A stretch of DNA of 30,974 bases, from positions 1 through 30,974 of IMG/VR virus record IMGVR_UViG_3300030294_000125; one strand, given 5' to 3'. This DNA is from a virus. Positions 1-7,960 of this stretch are shown piece by piece (the first letter of the stretch is position 1; every line of letters begins with the position of its first letter). The translations under genes and the position numbers were made by a program. The notes under the pieces were generated by a model. It was not told the origin of the DNA and searched no databases. It was given only the letters and a program-made list of their open reading frames with translations.

Positions 1-233
1 ATACTTTTTTTCCAGGGGGCCAAATCTTCGTCGTTGGTCATATCGCCAATACCTACGCCCAGCAGGGGCTCTTCTTTCAATTCGCCTTTTTGGGCGGAAA
101 GGATGATGTACTGATTTTGATACAACGTGTCGCCTATTACCAGCCCGGAAGTAATTAACCCGCTGCTGTCTTTCTCTACCGATATAAATAAATCGATGTC
201 CGAATCTAATTGTATGCCTGTTTTTTTACTCAT
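1..233 (-). CDS. gp25-like baseplate wedge protein (partial, cut by window edge)
   Basis: The first 77 residues are present and the gene continues beyond base 1. The ATG at 233 overlaps the stop of the upstream gene by one base (TAATG), a translational-coupling arrangement. The visible part contains LYQNQYIILSAQKGE, then an acidic segment (GVGIGDMTNDEDL) and WKK. This resembles small gpW/gp25-like proteins that follow the spike gene in Bacteroidota contractile prophages. In that family the protein builds the baseplate wedge at the distal end of the tail. The position directly after gpD- and gpV-like genes supports the call more than the sequence alone does. The remaining baseplate genes (gpJ-like, fibres) would be expected to the left of the window. 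Confidence 0.6.
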   Translation of the reverse strand, partial: MSKKTGIQLDSDIDLFISVEKDSSGLITSGLVIGDTLYQNQYIILSAQKGELKEEPLLGVGIGDMTNDEDLAPWKKS

Positions 234-742
234 TAGTGTTTAATCGTGTTATCTTCAATGTTCGAAAAATCTTCCTTATCAGTAATTAATTTCAGTGCTG
301 CAACAACCGTTGCTTTATAGCTTGCCCCCCCATCTCCTGTCGCTACTTCTCCATTTTCTAATGCTAATATAACAGCATCCAAGCGGTTAGAAAGGTTTCC
401 TAATTGAGTTACCAATTCCGGGGTTATGGTCAATCCGCCAAGGTAGCCTCCATTGATGGTGATTTTATCTATTTCGGTATATTGGAATACTACCAGGTCG
501 CGATACTCGCCACCCATGTCGATAACCGAAACCACGGAGCCTACTGAGGGCGTTATCACGATGGTGTTGGTGCTCTTGTTGGTAACCGAGGTGAGGCGCA
601 CTCCGGTAAGTTTCAGGTCGTGTATTTGTATGGTGCAGGTGTTGTTGGTTTCCACGCTTACCACTTCGGCTGTAAAAACACCTAGGGTGTTGTTGTTTGC
701 TATTTTCCGAATGAGTTCTCTTATTTCTTGTTCGCGTGTCAT
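233..742 (-). CDS. Baseplate spike/hub protein, gpV-like
   Basis: A 169-aa protein with an N-terminal helix, then a beta-rich OB-like region of about residues 20-95 (TAEVVSVETNNTCTIQIHDL, then PSVGSVVSVIDMGGEYRDLV). A Gly-rich linker (INGGYLGGL) and a helical C-terminal part follow, ending in EDNTIKH. This layout is that of phage baseplate assembly/spike proteins which sit on the gpD-like hub and puncture the envelope. The ATG at 742 overlaps the end of the upstream gpD-like gene by four bases (ATGA), and its stop overlaps the next start by one base, so the three are translationally coupled. The role is inferred from position and fold pattern; the sequence is too divergent for certainty. Confidence 0.6.
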   Translation of the reverse strand: MTREQEIRELIRKIANNNTLGVFTAEVVSVETNNTCTIQIHDLKLTGVRLTSVTNKSTNTIVITPSVGSVVSVIDMGGEYRDLVVFQYTEIDKITINGGYLGGLTITPELVTQLGNLSNRLDAVILALENGEVATGDGGASYKATVVAALKLITDKEDFSNIEDNTIKH

Positions 743-1698
743 AAATCACTTAGTTTTTTGCCCAGGGTTATTTTTCGTTTGGCGCCCGATTGCGCGAAGG
801 TGGTTTCCACGGCTATGGCATAGTACTTACCGTTTTTGTATTCGTACTCTTTGTCGCGTATGCTTACTTCGTATCCGGCATCGCAATAGGGGATGAGCCA
901 TCCGGTAAAGTTGCCTTCGTACCCGGTAAATACTTTGCAGATCAATATTTCTTTGGCCATTTGGGTAAGGCTGCTGGTGGAGGATACGGCTGAGATATTA
1001 ATCGTTTCCTTGTCGCCACCGGAAGTTCCTTGTTGTATTTTAATCGGTTTCCCGTCTGAGCCCTTGCCGTTTATTTCCACCATGTATTTCCGCTCATCTT
1101 CTTTCCGGTACTTTAGGTCGGCACTTTCAATGTTTACACTAAAGTCGTATTGTGCGTTTCCAAAAGTTTGAGCATAGCGAGGGTGTATGTGTAGTTTTTT
1201 GTCTTTTACATATACATTTGGTTTGGCTTCTTCTTGTATTTTTTTCAATATATCGTATCCGGTGTTGGATTTGATGGTAAAGGTGTCGTAGGTGAAGCTG
1301 TAATCGCAATCTAACCCGAACGATGTATCGATGTTGCTGTTTACGTATTTTAATATGTCGGCTACCGAATTGTTTTTTAGCTGGGTGTCGGGTATGCTTT
1401 TGCGGTATTGAAATATTTCGTCTTCGCAAATTAGTTTTACCGCGCCTCCATCGGTGGTAATGCTTTCTATGTAGCCTTCAAATTCGGTTTTCAGGTTGTC
1501 GTTATACCCTAGTTCTATGGTTACCTTGTTGCCACGCGCCAGTTTGTTTTCAACGTCCAGCGATTTGTTGTACATCGTGGCGGGCAGGGTGATGGTAGCC
1601 GTGTCGGCGAGCTCTTCCACGGAGTGTTTGATGCTTACGTCTTCTATGTACATCAACCGGAAGTTGCCTATCGTTATTTTCCAAGACATGTTGAACAT
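739..1698 (-). CDS. Late control protein gpD-like tail hub
   Basis: A 319-aa protein resembling the P2 gpD / Mu gp44 / T4 gp27 hub family. The N-terminal beta domain (ITIGNFRLMYIEDVSIKHSV) describes an axis-like barrel. It is followed by VTIELGYNDNLKTEFEGYIE, a typical hub segment, and a middle domain with SVADILKYVNSN and GYDILKKIQEEAKPNVYV, typical of the gpD second domain. The C-terminus returns to a barrel (ETTFAQSGAKRKITLGKK). The hub sits at the centre of the baseplate and carries the spike. A second ATG three codons in is an alternative start. The gene lies five bases after the DUF6046 gene and overlaps the spike gene by four. Confidence 0.75.
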   Translation of the reverse strand: MFNMSWKITIGNFRLMYIEDVSIKHSVEELADTATITLPATMYNKSLDVENKLARGNKVTIELGYNDNLKTEFEGYIESITTDGGAVKLICEDEIFQYRKSIPDTQLKNNSVADILKYVNSNIDTSFGLDCDYSFTYDTFTIKSNTGYDILKKIQEEAKPNVYVKDKKLHIHPRYAQTFGNAQYDFSVNIESADLKYRKEDERKYMVEINGKGSDGKPIKIQQGTSGGDKETINISAVSSTSSLTQMAKEILICKVFTGYEGNFTGWLIPYCDAGYEVSIRDKEYEYKNGKYYAIAVETTFAQSGAKRKITLGKKLSDL

Positions 1699-1703
1699 AG
1701 CGG

Positions 1704-2579
1704 CTATTTTATGGTGTTTTTATCTACTAACAGGGTGTAGTTATCATCGCTGTAAGCTTTGATGGTGTATGTTTGATTGTCGGTTCCGGCAGTAAAGGGT
1801 AACTCGTAACTTTCGATGGATATGCTGCTGATGCCGAAAACGGAATTGAGGAATTCGCACACGATGGGGATGCTTTGCTTTGCTTCGCAAAAATCGCGGA
1901 GTGCTTTTTCATAATCCAACACGGTTTTACCCTTGTCGAAATTGTCGGTGTCGGTAGATAAAAGGCCGCTTATGGTTATCTCCAGGTCGTCCTGACACCA
2001 CCGTTCTTTTATGGTACCGCGCGAACTGCTTTTGTTTACATAGCGGCGTGTGATAATGTTTTTACCGCTGAGGCTTACAATGGGGTCGAAGGGTAATTTG
2101 AGCGCATCAATATCCTTGTTGCCTTCAGTGATTTTTTGAAAGGTGATGGGCATTTGCCAGAAGCTGGAAGGAATGGATTGTGCGGCTTTTTTTGTTGTAT
2201 CTGCTTTTGCTCCTACTTTTAATTTCTTGCGCAACGTGTCGTCAACCTTTACTAGGGTTTTGGAGGCGTAGGTTGATAGAGATCCGTATCCTGAGGCTAT
2301 TTGCTTGTTGAGTGCTTCTACGGCTGCTTTTGAGGCTTTGCCTTCGGCTTTTGTTATTATGTTGGATGAGTTTTCGTCTCCGAACTTGACATCTACTTTT
2401 GCTTTTGCTTTTAACGTGTCGTTGGCCTTCACTAAGGTTTTGGATACGTATTCGGATCCTTTTTCATATCCTGAGGCTTTTTGTTTGGTCAGTTCTGCCA
2501 ATCCTTTAGTTTTAGCTTGCGTTATTTTTTCTTTGGCTTGGGCTATTTCTTCTTTGGCTAGCTTTGTTATCTTTCCCAT
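1704..2579 (-). CDS. DUF6046-like phage tail/baseplate protein
   Basis: A 291-aa protein. The C-terminal half (from about residue 140, SFWQMPITFQ) carries the pattern typical of DUF6046 proteins of Bacteroidota phages: KLPFDPIVSLSGKNIITRR, an IKERW segment, DLEITISGLL, a KALRDFCEAKQSIPIVCEFL helix and a final beta stretch. It probably connects the tail tube to the hub, as gp53/LysM-type proteins do in other contractile tails; that role is inferred from its place between tape measure and hub. The N-terminal 130 residues are Lys/Ala-rich and hold two related units (ASGYEKGSEYVSKTLVKAND and ASGYGSLSTYASKTLVKVDD), so this extension arose by internal duplication. Confidence 0.7.
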   Translation of the reverse strand: MGKITKLAKEEIAQAKEKITQAKTKGLAELTKQKASGYEKGSEYVSKTLVKANDTLKAKAKVDVKFGDENSSNIITKAEGKASKAAVEALNKQIASGYGSLSTYASKTLVKVDDTLRKKLKVGAKADTTKKAAQSIPSSFWQMPITFQKITEGNKDIDALKLPFDPIVSLSGKNIITRRYVNKSSSRGTIKERWCQDDLEITISGLLSTDTDNFDKGKTVLDYEKALRDFCEAKQSIPIVCEFLNSVFGISSISIESYELPFTAGTDNQTYTIKAYSDDNYTLLVDKNTIK

Positions 2580-2601
2580 GGTTGTATTTTGTATTTATAA
2601 A

Positions 2602-4155
2602 TTAACCTGCATTTTGGGCGGCATACAAAACGCGTACTAAGGCATCTTCAAGTTGTCGGGTAAGGTCTTGCGAATTTTCTTTTACACTTCCGTTGAAAAC
2701 TATATTTTCCACCATTTTGCCTAGGTTGATGGTAATTTGATTATTGCGGGTTCCGCCTGAGGCTACGCTGGTAGCTGTTTCTTTAGCTGCTGCTTTGCGC
2801 GTATTACCATTGTGGTTGATGTTATTTTGTTTGTTTTTAACGGTTGCGGGTATATAGGCTTTTGATACGGCATCCATACCGAGGGTTTTTTTCACATCGC
2901 CTACTAAATCGCCTAGGCCTTTATTATTCCATTTAAGCTCAATAATGGGCTTGCTTTTCAAGTCGTTATACTTCTTTTGAAGCTTTTGCTGGTTATTCCA
3001 GTCGTCCTGAAATGCTTTGGCTCTAGCGTTTCCGTCAGCATCTAATTGTTTCAGGGATGCTGCCGCGGAGGTGTCGCCAAACATGGCTTTTAGTTTATAC
3101 CATTTACGCATTACTTTATCTACCCCTGCCATGATTAGGCCTTCGAACATATCCCAAACTATCACTGTATTGGCTATAAATAGTTGAAATGATGTTTTCA
3201 TCAATTCAGTTACGTTATGCCATGTTTTACCCCATCCGTCGGTTTTATAAATAACATAGGAAATGGCTGCAATAAGGGCTACAACTAAAGCGATTATTAA
3301 TCCTACTTCATTTGCTTCCATGGCTATGTTTAGCAGCCATTGTAGGGCAGTACAGACTTGTATTGCTATTGCCATATCGCCAAACGCTGTTTGCAAATCT
3401 TCGATGGATTTTTTGTATAGAGCGGAGGGGTCTGAATCGAAAGCGGCTTTCGCGCTACCGCCTATTTTGTCTTGTACAATACCGACTAATTTTAAACGTG
3501 CGGCGGCTTCCTGTCCATTTTTAGCCAGGTTCTCAATGTTGCTTACATCGTTAGGGTCTATGTGAAGCATTGAGGCTAGTTTGTTCATTATATCGGGGCT
3601 GTTTACGGCGTTTGCCAGCATGCTTCCGGCATCTTGTAAGCTTAATCCGAACTTGGTGGACATGTCGGCCGAAGCCATTGTCAGTTTTTGCATTTCGTTT
3701 TGGCCTATATTGCCCAATAGATAGAATTGGCTTTGTAGCCCGATAATATCTGCCGTGGAGTAGTTGATGCCTGAGGATAATGTTTCGGCTCCTTCAATGT
3801 TTTTTTTGTATGCTGCTTCGGAATAGATGCCCATGTTTTGCATGGTGTTGGCAAGCTGGGCTTCGGCCGATTGCAGTGCTTGTGCCTTGTCGGCTCCTTC
3901 TTGCAGCATGGAACTTATTTGATCGAGGTTCGAATTACTGCCTGTTTTTGCCATTGTGCCGCTTAACGAAGATAGCGAACCGCCTAATTTAGTTGTTGAC
4001 TTACCTAACCCATCGGTTTTTGTTTGCAAGGAAGTCATCGCTTTTCCTAGCTCGGTTGAACCGCGCTCGTTGTTAGCGAATTCAGCCCCTATTTTTTCAA
4101 GACCGCCACTAGCATTATCTCTTAATGATATTCCAAATTCTACAGCACTTGCCAT
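2602..4155 (-). CDS. Tail tape measure protein (short, contractile tail)
   Basis: A 517-aa protein. The N-terminal 110 residues are Gly/Ser/Thr-rich helix, followed by Ala-rich helical segments. A hydrophobic stretch at about residues 265-300 (VGLIIALVVALIAAISYVIY) is the membrane-spanning segment usual in tape measures. A polar, Asn-rich C-terminus follows. Tape measure proteins fill the tail tube, set its length and leave during DNA or effector delivery. At about 0.15 nm per residue this would specify a tail near 77 nm (inference from a general rule). It follows the chaperone and its frameshift extension by four bases, the standard order in tailed phages. Confidence 0.75.
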   Translation of the reverse strand: MASAVEFGISLRDNASGGLEKIGAEFANNERGSTELGKAMTSLQTKTDGLGKSTTKLGGSLSSLSGTMAKTGSNSNLDQISSMLQEGADKAQALQSAEAQLANTMQNMGIYSEAAYKKNIEGAETLSSGINYSTADIIGLQSQFYLLGNIGQNEMQKLTMASADMSTKFGLSLQDAGSMLANAVNSPDIMNKLASMLHIDPNDVSNIENLAKNGQEAAARLKLVGIVQDKIGGSAKAAFDSDPSALYKKSIEDLQTAFGDMAIAIQVCTALQWLLNIAMEANEVGLIIALVVALIAAISYVIYKTDGWGKTWHNVTELMKTSFQLFIANTVIVWDMFEGLIMAGVDKVMRKWYKLKAMFGDTSAAASLKQLDADGNARAKAFQDDWNNQQKLQKKYNDLKSKPIIELKWNNKGLGDLVGDVKKTLGMDAVSKAYIPATVKNKQNNINHNGNTRKAAAKETATSVASGGTRNNQITINLGKMVENIVFNGSVKENSQDLTRQLEDALVRVLYAAQNAG

Positions 4156-4159
4156 GATA

Positions 4160-4372
4160 TTAACTGCTTATTTTTTTAATTTCTTTATATTCCAACCAGC
4201 GATATAACCATACATCGAGTACGGAGTCGCACCAAACCTCGTCGGTTAATTTTTCGGGGTGTATCTCGTGCAGGTAGAATCGGATGAGGGAATGTCCCGC
4301 GCGAAGAGTGATTTTTTCAATAAAATTATCGAGTTCCGCTTGTTCTTCGCCTGAATCTACTTGCCAAAACAC
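4160..4372 (-). CDS. Tail assembly chaperone, frameshift-encoded extension (gpGT/E'-like)
   Basis: A 70-residue reading frame (first codon GTG at 4372) between the chaperone and tape measure genes. It has no convincing start of its own. Its frame stays open back to base 4387, directly at an A_AAA_AAC slippery heptamer inside the upstream gene. A -1 slip there joins 178 residues of the upstream protein to RLKGS and then this frame, giving a fusion of about 253 aa. The segment is acidic and aromatic (EEQAELDNFIEKI, then VLDVWLYRWLEYKEIK), as expected for the T domain that recruits the tape measure and tube subunits in lambda gpGT and P2 E+E'. The frameshift is inferred from sequence only. Confidence 0.7.
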   Translation of the reverse strand: MFWQVDSGEEQAELDNFIEKITLRAGHSLIRFYLHEIHPEKLTDEVWCDSVLDVWLYRWLEYKEIKKISS

Positions 4373-4380
4373 AGAGCCCT

Positions 4381-4920
4381 TTAGGCGTTTTTTATGCTTA
4401 CCATGTGTTTTTCCCGTAGGTCTTTCAAAATACGTAACACGGGCATGTGGTAATCAAGGTTCGATGCGTCCTTTAGTTCGGCATCGCCATCCAACCACAT
4501 GGCTTCAAGCATGTTCTGTTGTGTACGGAATGCTATATTGTCCGGGTTGTTGTGTTCGGCCTGGGTGGTGATTTCGATGGATACGGGGCGCAAGCGGCAG
4601 GCTTTGTCCAGCACGGTTACTTTGTACGCGTTTCCGTCTTTCTCCACTTCTGCATCGGCATAGGTAACAAAACTGTCAATCTCGTTAGCAATATCTTCAA
4701 TATAAGGTGATTGTATTAATTCTTTGTCGCCAGATACAAAGCAATTTACTGTCATTGCTCTTTTAAATTCGGTTGCACTTTTGTCTATTGCTTTTAGTGC
4801 GAAACGCCAAATTTTCAAATCGGGTTTGCGGAAATAACCGGTTAAACTTCCTATCGAGATAATTTTAATCTCACCGTACTTTTCTTTCAATTCGTCAAGA
4901 TTAATTTTTTCTTTTGCCAT
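4381..4920 (-). CDS. Tail assembly chaperone (gpG/E-like)
   Basis: A 179-aa protein: charged N-terminus (MAKEKINLDELKEKYGEIK), beta-rich middle, and a helical C-terminus with HNNPDNIAFRTQQNMLEAMW. The assignment rests on position: directly upstream of the tape measure, downstream of sheath and tube genes, and ending at an in-frame slippery site that leads into a second short frame. In other phages this protein coats the tape measure and keeps it soluble until the tube polymerises, and only a small fraction is made as the frameshifted form. A bidirectional terminator-like hairpin lies upstream, so it may be expressed at a lower level than the sheath and tube. Confidence 0.65.
   Translation of the reverse strand: MAKEKINLDELKEKYGEIKIISIGSLTGYFRKPDLKIWRFALKAIDKSATEFKRAMTVNCFVSGDKELIQSPYIEDIANEIDSFVTYADAEVEKDGNAYKVTVLDKACRLRPVSIEITTQAEHNNPDNIAFRTQQNMLEAMWLDGDAELKDASNLDYHMPVLRILKDLREKHMVSIKNA
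4387..4393 (-). other. Programmed -1 ribosomal frameshift site A_AAA_AAC
   Basis: On the minus strand the last codons of the chaperone gene read ATA AAA AAC GCC TAA. This places the heptamer A AAA AAC in exactly the phase needed for a -1 slip (X_XXY_YYZ), two codons before the stop. After the slip the frame reads CGC CTA AAG and stays open into the next gene. Downstream, CGCCT can pair with AGGCG about 35 bases later, a possible stimulatory stem. Such sites are conserved between chaperone and tape measure genes of long-tailed phages. Confidence 0.75.
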
Positions 4921-4942
4921 CGTGTTTGTTTTTGTTTTTTAA

Positions 4943-4975
4943 AAAAAGGCCGCCGAGAAAAAAGACGGCCTTTTT
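4943..4975. terminator. Bidirectional rho-independent terminator between tube and chaperone genes
   Basis: A 10-bp stem (AAAAAGGCCG paired with CGGCCTTTTT) with a 13-base loop and T-tracts on both strands. On the minus strand it follows the tube gene. It would let the abundant sheath and tube be made in excess of chaperone and tape measure by partial termination; that role is inferred. Confidence 0.7.
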
Positions 4976-5005
4976 TTTTACTGGTTGATTTGTTGTGTTT
5001 GTTTG

Positions 5006-5422
5006 TTAAGATACTTTCTTCTTGCGTAAGAAGATGAATGGTAATTTTACTTCCATAAATTTATCACCTTGTTTCATCTCTTTGCTTTCTTCGGTAAATT
5101 GGATGCCTTGTAGGGCATCTGTAATAAGCACGTCGCCTTTAGTAGCGTTGCCATAGGTTACAATAGCATCCAGTTGCAGGCTAAGGATAGAGCCATCGGT
5201 GCTGCTTGAAATAAGGGTTTCAAGTTCGCTTTGCAACAGGGTGATTTCGCCTTCGAAAGAGTAGTTACCTTTTTGAATTTTCAAGGGTAAATTACCTTTT
5301 CCATATACTACTGCTTTTTCTTGCTTCACTGTGTATTTTATACCTCTGAAGCCTGTTATATCAGTGCCGCCTAATGTTAAAGTAAGGTCGGCAAATTCGT
5401 ATTCTCGTGAATCAAATGCCAT
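5006..5422 (-). CDS. Tail tube protein
   Basis: A 138-aa protein immediately downstream of the sheath gene. It is beta-rich: FADLTLTLGGTDITGFRGIK at the start, GNYSFEGEITLLQSELETL in the middle (the strand-helix arrangement of tube proteins), and IQFTEESKEMKQGD with a hydrophobic PFIFLRKKK near the end. This matches the small tube protein of Bacteroidota contractile tails and type VI/P2-FII-like tubes, which form the hexameric inner channel. The gene is 13 bases after the sheath gene and is followed by a strong hairpin terminator, consistent with high expression of these two genes. Family identity is inferred from order and length. Confidence 0.65.
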   Translation of the reverse strand: MAFDSREYEFADLTLTLGGTDITGFRGIKYTVKQEKAVVYGKGNLPLKIQKGNYSFEGEITLLQSELETLISSSTDGSILSLQLDAIVTYGNATKGDVLITDALQGIQFTEESKEMKQGDKFMEVKLPFIFLRKKKVS

Positions 5423-5435
5423 AATGTTTTATTTT

Positions 5436-6635
5436 TTAAGTTGTTGCTGTTTTAAATCCAAGATATAGGTCAATATATTTAGCGTAACCGTAAGGTTTCA
5501 CGCGTAACGTAACTGTAAGTTTAGAGCTGCTCACAATATTTTGAGTTTCGTCAATGTAGCATTCCACACCAATATCAGTAGCATCGCTAGGGTCGTTACC
5601 CAAGTTACCATAAGCCGTCATGTTGTTTTCAATAGCCGTTTCTACGGAGTTTTGGATGTTTTTACAAATGGCTGCTGGGATGGTGTTGGCATCGGTTACC
5701 GGAATTTCGTCGCTCAATTCATTTGCTAATGTTTGATAAGCAATACGATACGCTTTGTCGATAACCGAGCGGCGAGGAATCATTTGATAATCGTCGGTAG
5801 CCGAAGTTGCCAACGTGTCGTCGCTCCAGTAGTAACCTGTTTTGCCTACAAAGGTGCGGGCGGTAATATATCCGGCATCATGAATTGTGTCCGGTTTAGC
5901 ATTTTCGGGAGCCACTGAGCCTACATATAGGGTATCTACCCCGATGGCACCTGTTTTAACTCTGGCAATGGAGCGTTGAACCGGGATGGCTGCTATGCGG
6001 CCTGCAAGCAAACCTACACAAGCACCGTTTGATCCGCTCACGGTGTCGGCTATCAACACGCCTACACGGTTATCTGTTCTTCCTGACAAGAGAGCCAAAT
6101 CATTAGGTACGCCTGTATAATGGCGTCCTTCAATGATGATAAAGAATGGCGCGTAAAGGCTTTCGGTATAATATTTGGCTAATGCCTGGCCATTTGTAAT
6201 AGCTACAGGAACATCGGGGTCTAACCCGGATACTGCAGTTACAGAGTCATTCCCTTTTTTTGCTACAATGAGGTACGTAATAGCTCCCTTGGCACTTTCT
6301 ATCAAGGTGGCGGCATGCGCTTTGTCCTTATCAAGTATTTCGGATACTTTTAACGTGTCGGCAACACCCATTATCCACATGATGGATCCTATTGGGGCTT
6401 CGGTATAGAATTCGCTTACTTCTTTGTACAAGCGATCATTGTTGGCTGCTGTAACGCCCAAGGTAGTTAAATCGGCAAGCGAGGTAATTTGATACGCCTT
6501 ATCAAGAACGAACGTTGTACTTACTGCTACTGCACTTGCTACCAAACCGCATACCCGGTCGTCGATAGCATCAGAGCCTCCGATGGCTCCATTCTCGAAA
6601 TATATTTTTACTCGAGGTAATCCTGTTTCTGACAT
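5436..6635 (-). CDS. Contractile tail sheath protein, DUF2586-like
   Basis: A 399-aa protein recognised as the tail sheath of Bacteroidota contractile phages. It begins MSETGLPRVKIYFENGAIGG and VCGLVASAVAV, continues with a Rossmann-like core (GAITYLIVAKKGND, PFFIIIEGRHYTGVPND) and contains GLLAGRIAAIPVQRSIARVK. It ends in the C-terminal strand domain (LTVTLRVKPYGYAKYIDLYL) that interlocks neighbouring subunits. The sheath surrounds the tube and contracts to drive it through the target envelope. The length fits the family. It starts the structural run sheath-tube-chaperone-tape measure. It is the key evidence that this module encodes a contractile rather than a flexible tail. Confidence 0.85.
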   Translation of the reverse strand: MSETGLPRVKIYFENGAIGGSDAIDDRVCGLVASAVAVSTTFVLDKAYQITSLADLTTLGVTAANNDRLYKEVSEFYTEAPIGSIMWIMGVADTLKVSEILDKDKAHAATLIESAKGAITYLIVAKKGNDSVTAVSGLDPDVPVAITNGQALAKYYTESLYAPFFIIIEGRHYTGVPNDLALLSGRTDNRVGVLIADTVSGSNGACVGLLAGRIAAIPVQRSIARVKTGAIGVDTLYVGSVAPENAKPDTIHDAGYITARTFVGKTGYYWSDDTLATSATDDYQMIPRRSVIDKAYRIAYQTLANELSDEIPVTDANTIPAAICKNIQNSVETAIENNMTAYGNLGNDPSDATDIGVECYIDETQNIVSSSKLTVTLRVKPYGYAKYIDLYLGFKTATT

Positions 6636-6867
6636 AATTAATTTGTGTTAAAGGTTTTTATTTGTTTTTATCGCCGAGGGGTTAATTTGGGTTGTTCGGC
6701 GGTGTTTTGTTTGGTAGCTCTCCTTTCGTTTTCTTTGGGGTATAACGAGGCTGGTTGGGCTGCCATGTATAGTCATTGTTTTTTTTGCCGTTTCAGCATC
6801 AAGGGTTGTTGCTGTTTTCTGGGGGAGGTGAGGGGCAACTGTTTCGGCTGTTTACAGTTGCGTGGGT

Positions 6868-6978
6868 TCAGGGTGGTGCCGGAGGGGCAGCTACAGGTGG
6901 GGCGGCTTCGGTCGGTGCCGCCTCTGTATTTGCTGTTTCAGCCGCATCCGTTTTTGTTGGATCTGGACTTCGTGCCAT
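6868..6978 (-). CDS. Small Pro/Ala-rich phage ORF (possible remnant)
   Basis: A 36-codon frame starting ATGGCACGAAGT at 6978. It begins MARSPDPTKTDAAETANTEA and becomes a Pro/Ala-only tail before a stop at 6868. Bacteroidota contractile prophages often have a short, Ala/Pro/Thr-rich gene at this place, just upstream of the sheath, normally with a further C-terminal part. Here the sequence after the stop (6640-6867) has stops in every frame I followed, so the gene may be truncated. The position and biased composition are the only support; no function is proposed. The rest of 6636-7070 shows no other gene. Confidence 0.4.
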   Translation of the reverse strand: MARSPDPTKTDAAETANTEAAPTEAAPPVAAPPAPP

Positions 6979-7070
6979 AAATTATTTAAAATTAAAGGTT
7001 AAAACTTTTATCTATCCTAATTTTTAGTCTTCCGTTGGAAAAGAGCCTTGGCTTTACCGGGTTAATGGAA

Positions 7071-7562
7071 TCAGAGTGTTACTGTTTCTATTTTAACCGT
7101 TGGGGTAGCGATGGTTTTTTCAGTAGTAGTTTTGGCATCTTTCACACAGCAGAGGTAGTCCGTGTAATAGCATACATGCTTGGGGTAGTATTCGGGTCGG
7201 TGCTCCACCATCCGGGTGAGTTGAGAAAATATGTTGTAACGCTGACCTTCCAGGTTTTGAAATACTTCATCTACTTTATCCAGTAGCTTGAGGCTTTCGG
7301 TTTCCATCACCGAGTCGTCCACCGAATCGGTAGTCAACCCGAAATACAGGTAAGCCCTTACCGTAAGTTCATTAATTTGAACATCTTTCAGGATATTGGA
7401 GAAATCGATGTTCCGAAATTCAAAAAGCAAAGCAGGCGTTGGCGGTGAGTAGGTATCAGACAGTCGTCTGAACTGGCCTTTCTGAAGGTCGATATATGCC
7501 AAGTCTGCAATGTTGCTTTTTGAAATACTTTTTAGCTGTTGATATAATGTGCTTCGTTTCAT
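7071..7562 (-). CDS. Putative tail completion/terminator protein
   Basis: A 163-aa protein. The first gene of the tail operon, transcribed towards the sheath. The N-terminus (MKRSTLYQQLKSISKSNIAD, then LAYIDLQKGQFRR) and the central segment (PALLFEFRNIDFSN, INELTVRAYLYFGL) have the strand-helix alternation and length of tail-terminator/neck proteins that cap the tail and connect it to the head. The helix LKLLDKVDEVFQNLEGQRYN is also typical. The assignment is by position and pattern, not by a signature motif. In an intact phage, head and connector genes should precede it; here the upstream DNA is an accessory cassette instead. Confidence 0.45.
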   Translation of the reverse strand: MKRSTLYQQLKSISKSNIADLAYIDLQKGQFRRLSDTYSPPTPALLFEFRNIDFSNILKDVQINELTVRAYLYFGLTTDSVDDSVMETESLKLLDKVDEVFQNLEGQRYNIFSQLTRMVEHRPEYYPKHVCYYTDYLCCVKDAKTTTEKTIATPTVKIETVTL

Positions 7563-7643
7563 ACGCTATTTAATTCGAAAACAAATTAAATGAAAAAAAA
7601 ACGACTGAAAAAACAGTAAGTTGTTGATTCAAAGTGTGTTTTG

Positions 7644-7671
7644 AATGATTAAATGAGCTCATTTAATCATT
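7644..7671. promoter_or_regulatory. 28-bp perfect palindrome upstream of the contractile-tail operon
   Basis: A perfect 28-bp dyad centred on GAGCTC (half-site AATGATTAAATGAG), 82 bases before the start at 7562 and followed by further ATTAATCATT half-repeats. It has no T-tract, so it is more likely an operator for a dimeric regulator than a terminator. No clear TAnnTTTG box was found between it and the gene. The rest of 7563-7840 is AT-rich without a gene. Confidence 0.5.
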
Positions 7672-7840
7672 AATCATTGAATGGGAGGGTAGGTGTTTAA
7701 TAATGAACTATTTAGGATGGATGAGCTGATTTCTTATCATCTGTTTTTCCTGAAGGGAAAATAATATCCTTCCGTGCCGAGTATATGAAATAATTTTTGT
7801 AACTTTACAGTATATTGTACTGTAAATATATTTAAAACAT

Positions 7841-7871
7841 TTTGCAGAATAGTGAAAGTGTTATATATTTG
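7841..7871 (+). promoter_or_regulatory. Bacteroidota-type promoter for the DUF6169 cassette
   Basis: TTTG at 7841-7844 and TATATTTG at 7864-7871, separated by 19 bases, match the -33/-7 consensus (TTTG, TAnnTTTG) of the Bacteroidota primary sigma factor. The first start codon downstream is at 7961, giving a leader of roughly 85 bases. Confidence 0.6.
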
Positions 7872-7960
7872 TCTTCAAAAATTAGGTATAAGGTTTAGGG
7901 TGATGTAGCTATTTATATTAAAATGGCTCTCTTTTATTCATTATAAATAAAACGACCATG

